This document shows, piece after piece, positions 24,631 to 33,307 of a stretch of DNA of 64,000 nucleotides. The first letter of the stretch is position 1; each line of letters opens with the position of its first letter. The notes beneath the pieces were generated by a model. That model did not search any database. It had not been told where the DNA came from and saw nothing but the letters and a program-made list of their open reading frames with translations. Made by a program: the position numbers and the translations under genes. Origin of the DNA: Flagellimonas alvinocaridis (GTDB taxonomy: Bacteria; Bacteroidota; Bacteroidia; Flavobacteriales; Flavobacteriaceae); assembly GCF_004916895.1 (NCBI RefSeq), contig NZ_SNTZ01000002.1, positions 310,001 through 374,000 of the forward strand. Reading direction: 5' to 3'.

Positions 24631-26285
24631 TTTCAACGGCCAGATACTGGTTTTTACTTACCCTTATTGTTCTGGTCTATATCGCTGGAATGTTCGTGAC
24701 CCTTTTCGAGAACGATTCCGCACAGTTTGCCGTTATGGCAATGCGAATGGTTCAAGAAAATGATTTTTTGAGCCTCTTCAAGGGACCCGAGGAATACTTG
24801 GACAAACCGCACATGCACTACTGGTTGGCGGCACTTTCCTATAAAATTTTTGGGATACACGATTGGGCCTACCGGATTCCGGGTATTTTGGCGACCCTGC
24901 TGGGGGCCTATAGCTGTCATGGCTTGGGGAAATTGCTATACAACAAGGATGTGGGTAGATTCGCCGCCCTGATTTTTATGACAGCACAGACCATTGTATT
25001 GGCCAACATCGATGTGCGTACCGATGCAGTTTTGACCGGCTTTGCCATTTTTTCCATTTGGCAGTTGGTCACGTACATTGAGAAAAATACCCTTAAGGGT
25101 ATCATACTGGGTGCTTTTGGAGCTGGGATGGCTTTTTCAACCAAGGGCCAGATTGCACTTGTGGTCATTGGGGTTTCGGTGCTTTGCCACTTGGCTTATA
25201 CCCGAAAATGGATGCGATTGATCAACTGGAAGGTGTTGGTGGCTTTAGTGGTTTTTGGTTTGACTATAGCTCCCATGCTCTATGCCTACTATCACCAATT
25301 TGATTTGCACCCCGAGAAAATTATTCGAGAGAAAGACCATCGCAGCGGTATCTTTTTTATTTTTTGGGAACAGAGCTTTGAACGTATGAGCGGCGAGGGA
25401 GTAGGCAAAAACAGCAGCGATTTCTTTTTCTTCTTCCATACTTTTTTATGGGTATTTCTACCATGGACCGTTTTGGCATTGATAGCCTATTGGACGAAAC
25501 TCAAAACATTTTGGGAAATCAAGTTTGCCTACAGGCCGCAATTGGAGTTCCTGACTTTTGGTAGCATCTCCATTCTTTTCTTTCTAATAAGTTTTGCGCA
25601 GTTTAAGCTACCGCATTACATGAACATACTTATTCCTTTGTATGCGGTCCTTTCTGCAGGATATCTCTATCGAATCCATCATGAACAAAAGGAAAAGGTG
25701 GCTAAAGTATTGGTTATAGTACAGTACTTCATCTTGAGTTTGGTTTTCGTTTTTACCGTTTTGGTTTGCTTTTATGTGTTCAAACTGGAGCATTGGTACG
25801 GGTATTTGGTCTTATTGGCAGCACTTTCAGGCGTTGTCTACTATTGTTTGAAACGAGAGGTACCTTATCTAAAAGTTTTAACCATTTCGGTTTGTAGCTC
25901 ATTATTGCTGAATGGACTGCTCAACACCCATTTTTATCCCCGTCTTCTTCAATACCAGGCAGGCTCAACCATGGCAGGGAAAGTTGCGGAGGACAACATT
26001 CCTGTGGATAAGATTTACAAGATTTCGGAAGGACATACCTGGGCCTTGGATTTTTATAATAAGAACCCTGTCAATATTACCACCTTAACGGAATTGATGG
26101 ATATGAGCGATGTTTGGGTATATGCCACGGATGCCGAGCTTGAAAAAATGCAGCGAGATGGATTAGATTGGAGTCAGCAAATTACAGTGGACCAATTCCG
26201 GATTACACGTTTGCAGATGAAGTTCTTGAATCCCAATACCCGTCAACAGAAATTGAACCGAATGCATTTGGTGCATTTGGATTAA
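24627..26285 (+). CDS. GT39/ArnT-like membrane glycosyltransferase
   Basis: A 552-residue polytopic protein with about 12 membrane segments and an acidic first periplasmic loop (LFENDSAQFAVMAMRM). This is the place of the catalytic acidic residue in ArnT/PMT enzymes. GPEEYLDKPHMHYWLAAL is also characteristic. These enzymes use polyprenyl-phosphate sugars to modify lipid A or proteins on the periplasmic face. The start at 24627 overlaps the PAP2 stop; an upstream in-frame ATG at 24579 lies deep inside PAP2 and was rejected. Its tail overlaps the convergent UPF0104 gene by 4 bp. Confidence 0.88.
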   Translation: MISTARYWFLLTLIVLVYIAGMFVTLFENDSAQFAVMAMRMVQENDFLSLFKGPEEYLDKPHMHYWLAALSYKIFGIHDWAYRIPGILATLLGAYSCHGLGKLLYNKDVGRFAALIFMTAQTIVLANIDVRTDAVLTGFAIFSIWQLVTYIEKNTLKGIILGAFGAGMAFSTKGQIALVVIGVSVLCHLAYTRKWMRLINWKVLVALVVFGLTIAPMLYAYYHQFDLHPEKIIREKDHRSGIFFIFWEQSFERMSGEGVGKNSSDFFFFFHTFLWVFLPWTVLALIAYWTKLKTFWEIKFAYRPQLEFLTFGSISILFFLISFAQFKLPHYMNILIPLYAVLSAGYLYRIHHEQKEKVAKVLVIVQYFILSLVFVFTVLVCFYVFKLEHWYGYLVLLAALSGVVYYCLKREVPYLKVLTISVCSSLLLNGLLNTHFYPRLLQYQAGSTMAGKVAEDNIPVDKIYKISEGHTWALDFYNKNPVNITTLTELMDMSDVWVYATDAELEKMQRDGLDWSQQITVDQFRITRLQMKFLNPNTRQQKLNRMHLVHLD

Positions 26286-27154
26286 GATGTCGTTTCCAAT
26301 AGTGGTTTTTTGAAGTGATAAAAAGCACCCAAAAGAGAGACCAAGGCAGTAATCAAGAAAAAGGTAAAACTTATACCAATGGATGTGCTGACATTCAATC
26401 CCAACCATTCGGCTCCATACAAAAAGGTGACCTCCCTACTTCCGATACCACCAATGGTCAATGGAATCACGGATACAATAGAAGAAACCAAGAAGACAAA
26501 AAGGTATTCCACAACATCCAATCCAATGGACAATGATTTCAGAATACATAGCACACAAACCAACTGGGCCAGTTGCACCAAGGCCGAATAGCCCAAGGAT
26601 TTCCAAAATACTGGAAATCCAGAAATGAAAAAGCGTTTGTTTACCCACCAAAAGACCACGACACTTACAGGAATGGCCAGAGCAACAAGTCCGTTCAATC
26701 CATTAAAAAAAGCACTGGAAGATAGGAGCGCCAAGGTACAGGCATAAACAAACAGTAGCAGCATGCCACTCAAACGGTCTACCAATAAAACCGAGACCAC
26801 TTTCTTTGTCCCGGGCTTATATTCTTTTTGGACCACGTAGCCTTTGTAGGCATCACCGCCAATTCCACCAGGGAGGAACAGGTTGTAAAACATGCCCAAT
26901 AGATATAGTTTTAGGTTGGCCAATTGTGTGATTTTTGCCCCAATCCCATGAAAATAAAGGTTAAGTCTAAAAGCAGCCAACACTTTTGAAAGGATAAACA
27001 GTAGGATGCCCAAAATCAAAAATAGAGGGTCACTCTTTTTTAGGGTCTGTAATACATCCTTGAGTTCTATTTTGGTGAAAATAAAATAAATCAATACCGT
27101 ACTGATGATGATTTTCAGTGCCGTAATGAGCTTCTTACGCAGTTTTTCCGTCAC
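26282..27154 (-). CDS. UPF0104/LPG-synthase transmembrane-domain protein
   Basis: A 290-residue membrane protein with about eight helices and the family signature NLFLPGGIGGDAYKGYVV around residue 95, followed by SVLLVDRLSGM. It lacks the soluble lysyl-transfer domain of MprF, so the lysylphosphatidylglycerol activity is not expected; such stand-alone domains are thought to move lipid-linked substrates (inference). It overlaps the GT2 gene upstream by 20 bp, so the two are coupled. Confidence 0.88.
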   Translation of the reverse strand: MTEKLRKKLITALKIIISTVLIYFIFTKIELKDVLQTLKKSDPLFLILGILLFILSKVLAAFRLNLYFHGIGAKITQLANLKLYLLGMFYNLFLPGGIGGDAYKGYVVQKEYKPGTKKVVSVLLVDRLSGMLLLFVYACTLALLSSSAFFNGLNGLVALAIPVSVVVFWWVNKRFFISGFPVFWKSLGYSALVQLAQLVCVLCILKSLSIGLDVVEYLFVFLVSSIVSVIPLTIGGIGSREVTFLYGAEWLGLNVSTSIGISFTFFLITALVSLLGAFYHFKKPLLETTS

Positions 27155-28097
27155 CTATAGAGATTTTTTTGATGCGATAAGGTCGTTTCTGTTGGGATTC
27201 GTAATAGGTGCGAATCAACAACTCCATCACAATACCAATCGTGAAGAGTTGTATGCCCCCCAAAATGAACATGACCCCAAAAATGAGCAAAGGCCTACTG
27301 CCAATGTCTTGACCAAAGCCGAGTTTTACAACCAGCAAGTAGATATTTATAAAAATGCCTAGAATGATGAGCAATACCCCAAAAATTCCAAAAAGGTGAA
27401 TGGGTCGCTGAAAATATTTTCGGATGAATAGCAATAGCATCATATCGGCCACCACCTTGAATACCCGTTCCAGACCATACTTGGAAACCCCGGCATGGCG
27501 GGCATGGTGTTTCACGGGAACCTGCTTGATTTGGGCGCCTTCCAGATGTGCCAAAAGTGTAATAAAACGGTGCATTTCACCATATAGGTTGAGTCCTTTG
27601 GCAATATCCTTGGTAAAGACTTTGAGGGCACAGCCATTGTCTTTGATATCGAGTTTGGTCACCCTTCGCACCAAGAAGTTGGCAATTTTGGAGGGAATTT
27701 TCTTGATGAGGGAATCCTTACGTTTCTGACGAATCCCTGTGACAACATCATATTCCCCGCTTACAGCATATTCCAGCATTTGGGGAATGTCGGAAGGGTC
27801 ATTTTGAAGGTCTCCATCCATGGTAATGATGTATTCCCCTTCAGCGTAATCAAGTCCGGCGGCCAAGGCCAAACTTTGTCCGTAGTTCTTTTTCAACTCG
27901 ATCAAATGGACTTTGCGGTCATCCATTTCCTTGACCTTTTGGCGGGTCTTGTCAGTTGAAAAATCGTCCACATATACAATTTGATAGTTGTACCCTTCAA
28001 GACTTTCATGGATCTTTTGGGTGAGAAGGGCCACATTGTCCTCTTCATTGTACAAGGGGACCACTATGGATAAAAGGGAATCGGTGACGGTGCTCAT
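27135..28097 (-). CDS. Polyprenyl-phosphate glycosyltransferase, GT2 DPM/GtrB/ArnC type
   Basis: A 320-residue enzyme. The catalytic domain has SIVVPLYNEEDNVALL, VYVDDFSTDKT, NYGQSLALAAGLDYA and the DGDLQNDP metal site. Two C-terminal membrane helices (about 230-300) anchor it. Members move a sugar from UDP/GDP to undecaprenyl phosphate. The product would feed a GT39-type transferase, and one is encoded tail to tail at 24627-26285. Overlaps the UPF0104 gene by 20 bp. Confidence 0.92.
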   Translation of the reverse strand: MSTVTDSLLSIVVPLYNEEDNVALLTQKIHESLEGYNYQIVYVDDFSTDKTRQKVKEMDDRKVHLIELKKNYGQSLALAAGLDYAEGEYIITMDGDLQNDPSDIPQMLEYAVSGEYDVVTGIRQKRKDSLIKKIPSKIANFLVRRVTKLDIKDNGCALKVFTKDIAKGLNLYGEMHRFITLLAHLEGAQIKQVPVKHHARHAGVSKYGLERVFKVVADMMLLLFIRKYFQRPIHLFGIFGVLLIILGIFINIYLLVVKLGFGQDIGSRPLLIFGVMFILGGIQLFTIGIVMELLIRTYYESQQKRPYRIKKISIGDGKTA

Positions 28098-28114
28098 TCG
28101 TTTTGAAATCTGTA

Positions 28115-28122
28115 CAAATTTA
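28115..28122 (-). promoter_or_regulatory. -7 promoter box of the GT2/UPF0104 pair
   Basis: TAAATTTG on the minus strand, 17 bp upstream of ATG 28097 and just after the meaB stop. The pair therefore probably has its own transcript. No -33 TTG is visible. Confidence 0.4.
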
Positions 28123-28138
28123 TTGCTTTTATTTAAAG

Positions 28139-29176
28139 TTACTTGGTTATATCTGCCAACAGATTTTTTGCGGCATAAAAGGGGGATATTTTGTTTTCCT
28201 CAATAGCCTTCAACATTTTGTCCTGAGCTTTTTTGAACGATGCTTTTTGATAAAAATACTGCTTGATTTGTTCGTCTACGGTTTGAAGGAACCAGTTTTT
28301 GTTCTGAAGTTTTCTGTTTTCTTCAAAATGACCATTTTTCTTATTCTGTTCTACAAAATCCTTAACCATATCCCAAATCTCTTGAATGCCCATATTTTCT
28401 ATGGCTGAGCATTTTAAAACTTTGGGTATCCATCCGTTTGCTTTAGGTGGGTAGAGGTGAAGGGCCCTTGAAAATTCTGCTGCGGCCAAGTTGGCCCGCT
28501 CCAAATTGTCACCATCGGCCTTGTTGATGGCAATGGCATCGGCCATTTCCATGATGCCCCTTTTAATGCCCTGCAATTCATCGCCCGCTCCGGATAGTTT
28601 CAAGAGCAAAAAGAAATCTACCATGCTGTGTACCGCAATTTCACTTTGCCCCACACCAACGGTTTCCACTAAAATGACATCGTACCCCGCAGCTTCGCAC
28701 AAAATGATACTTTCCCTGGTCTTTTGGGCCACTCCGCCCAAAGAGCTTCCGGAAGGAGAGGGTCTGATAAAGGCGTTGGGGTCTTTTGAAAGGGACTGCA
28801 TGCGGGTTTTATCCCCAAGAATACTGCCTTTACTCAAGGAACTTGTGGGGTCTACCGCCAGAACAGCCACCTTTTTTCCTTTTGAGGTCAGGAGGGCACC
28901 CAATGCTTCAATGAAGGAGCTTTTTCCTACTCCTGGAACACCAGTAATCCCTAAACGGATACTGGAATTTGGTCGGGAAAGACATTTCTCGATTACAGCA
29001 TTGGCCTTTTCAAAATGCTCGGGATTGGTGCTTTCCAACAAAGTAATGGCCTTGGCCAGTAGCGCCTTGTTTCCTTCAAAGATGCCTTTGGTCAAGGTAT
29101 CCACAGAAATTTCCTGTTTCCGTAGCTCCTGAATTTTGGAAATGGTACCGGGAGTTGTATTTTTTTTGTTGGCCAA
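28139..29176 (-). CDS. meaB: Methylmalonyl-CoA mutase-associated GTPase MeaB
   Basis: A 345-residue G3E-family GTPase that guards and reloads B12-dependent methylmalonyl-CoA mutase. The P-loop GVPGVGKSSFIE is near residue 80. VDPTSSLSKGSILGDKTRM, ETVGVGQSE and the guanine-specifying INKADGDN motif follow. The only plausible start is TTG at 29176, since no in-frame ATG precedes the conserved part. The mutase itself is not in the window, but a corrinoid adenosyltransferase lies at 43.5 kb. Confidence 0.93.
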   Translation of the reverse strand: MANKKNTTPGTISKIQELRKQEISVDTLTKGIFEGNKALLAKAITLLESTNPEHFEKANAVIEKCLSRPNSSIRLGITGVPGVGKSSFIEALGALLTSKGKKVAVLAVDPTSSLSKGSILGDKTRMQSLSKDPNAFIRPSPSGSSLGGVAQKTRESIILCEAAGYDVILVETVGVGQSEIAVHSMVDFFLLLKLSGAGDELQGIKRGIMEMADAIAINKADGDNLERANLAAAEFSRALHLYPPKANGWIPKVLKCSAIENMGIQEIWDMVKDFVEQNKKNGHFEENRKLQNKNWFLQTVDEQIKQYFYQKASFKKAQDKMLKAIEENKISPFYAAKNLLADITK

Positions 29177-29404
29177 GATATCTTTTAATGGAGTCCTACT
29201 ACTAAGGTATAAAGTTTTTATGGGTTATACTGTATTACAAATGATTGTGACCACTACTTTTAAATGGAGGGAATAAGCACTATTTCACACAAATTTAATA
29301 ACTGTAATTAGGGACATCCATCTACAAATGGTAACTTCTCATGTTGAATATTGGATAGTAGATTGACTAGTCCGATTTTTAAGAACTTAACACCTAATTT
29401 ACAG

Positions 29405-29830
29405 ATGAAAACTATTTTTGAGAGTAAGGCTACCAATACGGGAGGACGTTCCGGGCATGTACAGAGTGAGGATGGGGTAATCGATTTTGACATCAGTATG
29501 CCCAATTCCAAAGGAAAACCTGATTCAAAATCCACCAATCCAGAGGAACTTTTTGCCGCAGCTTATTCTACCTGCTTTGCAGGTGCTTTACAAGCTGTTG
29601 CCAAGGAACACCATATTGACGATTTGGGGGATTTCAGTGTTACGGCCACTATTGAGTTCAACAAAGAGGAGGATGGTTTTTACTTGGAAGCAACCTTAGA
29701 TGCTTACCTGCCTACGGTTGATAAGAATATGGGGGAGACGTTGATCAATGCCGCCCATGAAATTTGCCCATATAGCAAGGCCACACGGGACAATATTACT
29801 GTACACTTGAATCTTCTTATGGACGAATAA
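29405..29830 (+). CDS. ohr: Organic hydroperoxide reductase, Ohr/OsmC family
   Basis: A 141-residue protein with the two redox cysteines of Ohr: Cys in YSTCFAGAL (following NPEELFAAA) and Cys in EICPYSKATRDN near the C-terminus. The N-terminal KATNTGGRSGHVQSEDG is also typical of Ohr rather than OsmC. It reduces organic hydroperoxides using thiols. An in-frame ATG at 29351 would add an 18-residue unconserved extension, so 29405 is preferred. A strong intrinsic terminator follows. Confidence 0.92.
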   Translation: MKTIFESKATNTGGRSGHVQSEDGVIDFDISMPNSKGKPDSKSTNPEELFAAAYSTCFAGALQAVAKEHHIDDLGDFSVTATIEFNKEEDGFYLEATLDAYLPTVDKNMGETLINAAHEICPYSKATRDNITVHLNLLMDE

Positions 29831-29858
29831 AAGATTGAAATACATGTCGTTAAAATAA

Positions 29859-29888
29859 ATCCCGTTGAACCTTCAACGGGATTTTTTG
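29859..29888 (+). terminator. Intrinsic terminator of ohr
   Basis: CCCGTTGAA and TTCAACGGG form a 9-bp stem that extends by A-T pairs, followed by a run of six T. It lies 29 bp after the ohr stop and separates it from the sigma-factor operon. Confidence 0.88.
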
Positions 29889-29915
29889 TTAAAAAACTGC
29901 AAAAAGAGAACTATT

Positions 29916-29942
29916 TTGCAACGTTGTTTTTTTTCCATCGTC
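29916..29942 (+). promoter_or_regulatory. Candidate ECF-type promoter of the sigma-factor operon
   Basis: TTGCAAC (29916-29922), a 16-base T-rich spacer and CGTC (29939-29942) match the general ECF pattern of an AAC -35 motif and a CGTC -10 motif. It sits 40 bp before an ECF sigma gene, so the sigma factor may drive its own operon (inference). Confidence 0.5.
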
Positions 29943-29982
29943 CTTACATAGAACAACAAATTAACCCAACATAAAACCGACC

Positions 29983-30525
29983 GTGTTTCAAATTGATCTG
30001 GTTGAAAGATGCAAGGCCAACGACCGCAAGGCGCAAGTAAAACTGTACCGCCAATATTGCAATGGTATGTACGGAGTGGCCATGCGCTTTTTAAAAAACC
30101 CGGATGATGCCGAGGATGTCCTCCAAGAATCCTTTATCAAAGCTTTTCAGCGTATTGATCAGTATAAAGGCGAGGTTACGTTTGGGGCATGGTTAAAACG
30201 GATAGTGGTGAATGGGAGTATAGATTTTTTGAAATCGAAGCACCAAAGAACCATTGAACTAAATGAGAATTATTTACAGGTAGCTGAAACGGATGATTGG
30301 AAGGTAGATGGAGGAATATCCATGGAAGAGGTAAAAAAGGCTATTGAGGAATTGCCAGCAAAGTACCAATATGTGGTGCAGCTTTATTTAGTGGAAGGCT
30401 ATGATCATGGGGAAATAGCAGAGATATTGGAAATCTCTGAATCGGCCTCACGTACCCGACTATTGAGAGGTAAGGCACAATTGAAAGAAACATTAAAAGA
30501 TATAGCTTATGGCACAGGATCTTAA
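29983..30525 (+). CDS. ECF-type RNA polymerase sigma factor
   Basis: A 180-residue sigma-70 family protein. Region 2 has FLKNPDDAEDVLQESF and TFGAWLKRIVVNGSIDFLK. Region 4 has LPAKYQYVVQLYLVEGYDHGEIAEILEIS and a recognition helix SASRTRLLRGK. The start is GTG. It overlaps the next gene, a predicted single-pass anti-sigma-like protein, by 17 bp. A promoter with ECF-like -35 and -10 elements lies 41 bp upstream, which suggests positive autoregulation. No Asp23-type regulator or TonB receptor (as in FecI systems) is adjacent. Confidence 0.93.
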   Translation: MFQIDLVERCKANDRKAQVKLYRQYCNGMYGVAMRFLKNPDDAEDVLQESFIKAFQRIDQYKGEVTFGAWLKRIVVNGSIDFLKSKHQRTIELNENYLQVAETDDWKVDGGISMEEVKKAIEELPAKYQYVVQLYLVEGYDHGEIAEILEISESASRTRLLRGKAQLKETLKDIAYGTGS

Positions 30526-31096
30526 AGAAATGTTCGCCAAAGAGCGGGAAAGGACACACAGCATGAAAGAAGGGCACGAGGCTCGGTTTTTATCCAAATT
30601 GGAGAAAGAGCTTCCGGACCCCATCAAAAATAGGACTCCCCAGATTTTTTGGATGCGAATTGCCGCTTCGGTTGTGGTTATTTTGGGAGTTACCGTTTAC
30701 TTTTTATCCGGGGAGCAAAAAATATCCCCAGTTATAGACCAAGTGGTTGGGAATGAGACCAAGATCCAGCAAACCCTTTCTTTGGGTGATTTGTCCCCAG
30801 ATTTGCAGAAAGTAGAGAATTATTATCTCACCAATATTAATCTGCAACTTTCAGATTTGGAGTCCAACCCGGAGAATAAGGAAGTACTGGACAGCTATAT
30901 GGCGCGATTGGCCGAACTGGATGCGGAATACCGCCGACTTAACGTAGAGCTTAACGAAATAGGTCCCAATGACCAGACCATTGGTGCCTTGGTAAAAAAC
31001 CTTCAATTGCGATTGCAGTTGTTACAACGATTAAAATCAAAGTTAAATCAATTAAAATCATCAAAAAATGAACAGGAATCATCAAATATGGTTTAG
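30509..31096 (+). CDS. Probable membrane-bound anti-sigma factor
   Basis: A 195-residue protein. A charged cytoplasmic N-terminus (~50 residues, LKEMFAKERERTHSMKEGH) is followed by one membrane helix around 52-70 (IAASVVVILGVTVYFL) and a periplasmic part predicted as coiled coil (heptad-like Leu/Ile from ~95 to 185). There is no recognisable zinc-binding (ZAS) motif. Overlaps with both the sigma gene (17 bp) and the following secreted-protein gene (29 bp) make the three one translational unit. The anti-sigma role is inferred from layout. Confidence 0.7.
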   Translation: MAQDLKEMFAKERERTHSMKEGHEARFLSKLEKELPDPIKNRTPQIFWMRIAASVVVILGVTVYFLSGEQKISPVIDQVVGNETKIQQTLSLGDLSPDLQKVENYYLTNINLQLSDLESNPENKEVLDSYMARLAELDAEYRRLNVELNEIGPNDQTIGALVKNLQLRLQLLQRLKSKLNQLKSSKNEQESSNMV

Positions 31097-32519
31097 CCTG
31101 ATGCTCTTTGTGGTGGCGGGTACCGCTATCCAGGCACAGGAGAAATCAAAAACGTACAAGGAGACCTTCAATGTTGACAAGGAGGCCGTCATCAACCTGA
31201 ATACCAGTTATGCAGACATTGAGTTTGAAACGTGGGACAAAGACCAAGTGGAAGTAACTGCCGTGGTGGAACTGGAAGGAGCCACTGACGAGGAGGCAAC
31301 ATCGTATTTTGAGAAAGATCTGATCAAGATCATGGGCAATAGCAAGGAAATTGAAGTTCGCACCCAAGGAAACCGCTTTGGTCCCATGGTATACGATTTC
31401 AATAGTAATTTTGATTTTGTTTTTCCTGATGTGCCCTCCGTGGAGCATATCATGGCAGATATTGAAATTCCGGTGATTCCAGAGATTCCCGAAATTCCAG
31501 AGATAGTTGTTATTCCCGAATTGCCCCCAATGCCGCCCATGCCCTTTATGGAGTTTGATTATGATGCTTATAAAAAAGATGGGGACAAATATTTAAATGA
31601 GTGGAAGAAGAACTTTGATAAAAATTTTGACAAGAAGTACAAAAAGCGTTTTGAGGAATGGAGCGATCAATTGAAAGATCGGGCCAAGGAAAGGGAGGAA
31701 ATGAGAAAGCAGATGCAGGAGGACCGTAAGCAGCTCATGGAGGAGCGCGAACAAATGCGAAAGGAAGTTAGGGAAGAAGTGAAGGCGCAGAGAGAGGAAG
31801 CAAGAAGCCAGCAGGAAGAAATGAAACGCGAGCATGAAAGGGTAATCCGTATTCATAAAGATGGTCCCAATGTATTTTATTATTCCTCGGAGGATGGAAA
31901 ACATAAGGAATACAAGGTGAAAAAGCGTATCAAGATCAAAATGCCCAAGTACATTAAACTTAAAATGGATGTGCGGCACGGTGAGGTGAAATTGGCCGCC
32001 AATACAAAGAACATTAATGCAAGCTTGTCCTACGCAAGCTTGCTTGCTTCTACCATCGATGGCAGTAAGACCAGTATAAAGGCTTCGTATTCCCCCATTG
32101 TGGTACAGCAGTGGAACTATGGCCAGCTACAGACCGATTTTGCCGATAACGTAAACCTGAATGAAGTAAAGGAGTTGAAATTGAATTCCGTGTCATCCAA
32201 TGTGTTTATTGGAAAATTAAAAGGAAAGGCTTTGGTGAACAGTACTTTAGGGGCTTTGAGTATTGATACTGTGACCGATAGTTTCAGTACTATTGATGTT
32301 TCCGTGGAGAATGGGGAAGTAGCGTTTAAATTACCTTCGGTGGCGTTTTCAATTTATGTGAATGAAACAGCCTCAGAATTTACCTATCCAAAGTCCATGG
32401 TATTGGAAACTTCCAAAAATCATGCTACCCAAGTACACAAAGGGTACTATATCAATCAAACAGACAATAAATCCATAAATATCAACTCCAGATATAGTGA
32501 TGTTGTCCTGAAGCAATAA
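31068..32519 (+). CDS. Secreted DUF4097-like protein with proline hinge and charged coiled coil
   Basis: A 483-residue exported protein with a signal peptide ending near AIQAQ. Residues 30-125 and 300-480 look like the two parts of a DUF4097/adhesin-like beta-structure (NLNTSYADIEFETWDKDQ; SVSSNVFIGKL). Between them lie a proline-rich I-P-E hinge at 134-160 and a highly charged coiled coil at about 170-260 (Glu/Lys/Arg/Met rich). Its start lies 29 bp inside the anti-sigma gene. The likely role is an envelope-stress effector or sensor for the sigma factor (inference). Confidence 0.7.
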   Translation: MNRNHQIWFSLMLFVVAGTAIQAQEKSKTYKETFNVDKEAVINLNTSYADIEFETWDKDQVEVTAVVELEGATDEEATSYFEKDLIKIMGNSKEIEVRTQGNRFGPMVYDFNSNFDFVFPDVPSVEHIMADIEIPVIPEIPEIPEIVVIPELPPMPPMPFMEFDYDAYKKDGDKYLNEWKKNFDKNFDKKYKKRFEEWSDQLKDRAKEREEMRKQMQEDRKQLMEEREQMRKEVREEVKAQREEARSQQEEMKREHERVIRIHKDGPNVFYYSSEDGKHKEYKVKKRIKIKMPKYIKLKMDVRHGEVKLAANTKNINASLSYASLLASTIDGSKTSIKASYSPIVVQQWNYGQLQTDFADNVNLNEVKELKLNSVSSNVFIGKLKGKALVNSTLGALSIDTVTDSFSTIDVSVENGEVAFKLPSVAFSIYVNETASEFTYPKSMVLETSKNHATQVHKGYYINQTDNKSININSRYSDVVLKQ

Positions 32520-32540
32520 AGCTTCCTTTTCTCCCCAAGC

Positions 32541-32583
32541 TCCAGAAAACGCGCAACGCTTCTTTCCTAGTTGCTTTTCTGGA
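32541..32583. terminator. Bulged stem-loop between convergent genes
   Basis: TCCAGAAAA/TTTTCTGGA (9 bp) and GCAAC/GTTGC (5 bp) form one long hairpin with a 3-base bulge and a 12-base loop. It lies between the ends of the DUF4097-like gene and msrA. A T-run follows only 15 bases later, so it is a possible bidirectional terminator or RNA-stability element. Confidence 0.45.
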
Positions 32584-32614
32584 TGTAATCACAAATGTTT
32601 TTTATAAACCCGAA

Positions 32615-33307
32615 TTAATGGGTGTCTTCCTTTAAATAAGATCCAAATTTGGCCTTAAACTTATTTAACCTAGGAATGGATACTTGTTGGATGTACGGAT
32701 TGTTGGGATGCTTTTTCTCGTAGTCTTGATGGTATTCCTCGGCCATGTAGAATTTTTCAAAGGGCTTTACTTGGGTAACAATGGGTTTTCCAAATACATT
32801 GGCAGCTTCCAATTTGGCAATGTAATCTTCAATGGTTTTCTTTTGAGTGTCATCTTTATAAAAGGCGATGGACCGGTATTGAGCACCACGGTCCGGCCCT
32901 TGACGATTTAGGGTGGTAGGATCATGGGACCCAAAGAAGACCTGTACCAATTGGGGAAATGAGATAACATTGGGATCGTAATATACTTCAACGGCTTCTG
33001 CATGATCTGTACGGCCGTATCCCACTTGTTCGTATGTTGGGTTCTTTTTCTTTCCGCCCGAATAACCTGAATAAACCTCTTTAACCCCCTTTACGCTTTC
33101 AAAAATGGCTTCAACACACCAAAAACAACCACTGGCAAAATAAGCTGTCTCATACTTTTGAAGTTCTTCATTCGATGGGGCCATTTGTTTTAGAGTCTCT
33201 TTCTGTTCTTTTTGGCCCATTTCCTGTTTGTTGTTTTTGGTCTTGGACTGACAACTTATAGATGTAAATAATAGTAAAGTCAAAAAGGAAATCTGAATGG
33301 TCTTCAT
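32615..33307 (-). CDS. msrA: Peptide-methionine (S)-S-oxide reductase, lipoprotein form
   Basis: A 230-residue protein with a lipobox (SISC) at about Cys19, so it is an exported envelope form. The catalytic motif GCFWCVEAIFE is followed by GYSGGKKKNPTYEQV and DHAEAVEVYYDP. It reduces methionine S-sulfoxide in envelope proteins and would need an electron source in the periplasm. No MsrB domain is fused. It is monocistronic and convergent with the sigma-factor operon. Confidence 0.94.
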   Translation of the reverse strand: MKTIQISFLTLLLFTSISCQSKTKNNKQEMGQKEQKETLKQMAPSNEELQKYETAYFASGCFWCVEAIFESVKGVKEVYSGYSGGKKKNPTYEQVGYGRTDHAEAVEVYYDPNVISFPQLVQVFFGSHDPTTLNRQGPDRGAQYRSIAFYKDDTQKKTIEDYIAKLEAANVFGKPIVTQVKPFEKFYMAEEYHQDYEKKHPNNPYIQQVSIPRLNKFKAKFGSYLKEDTH

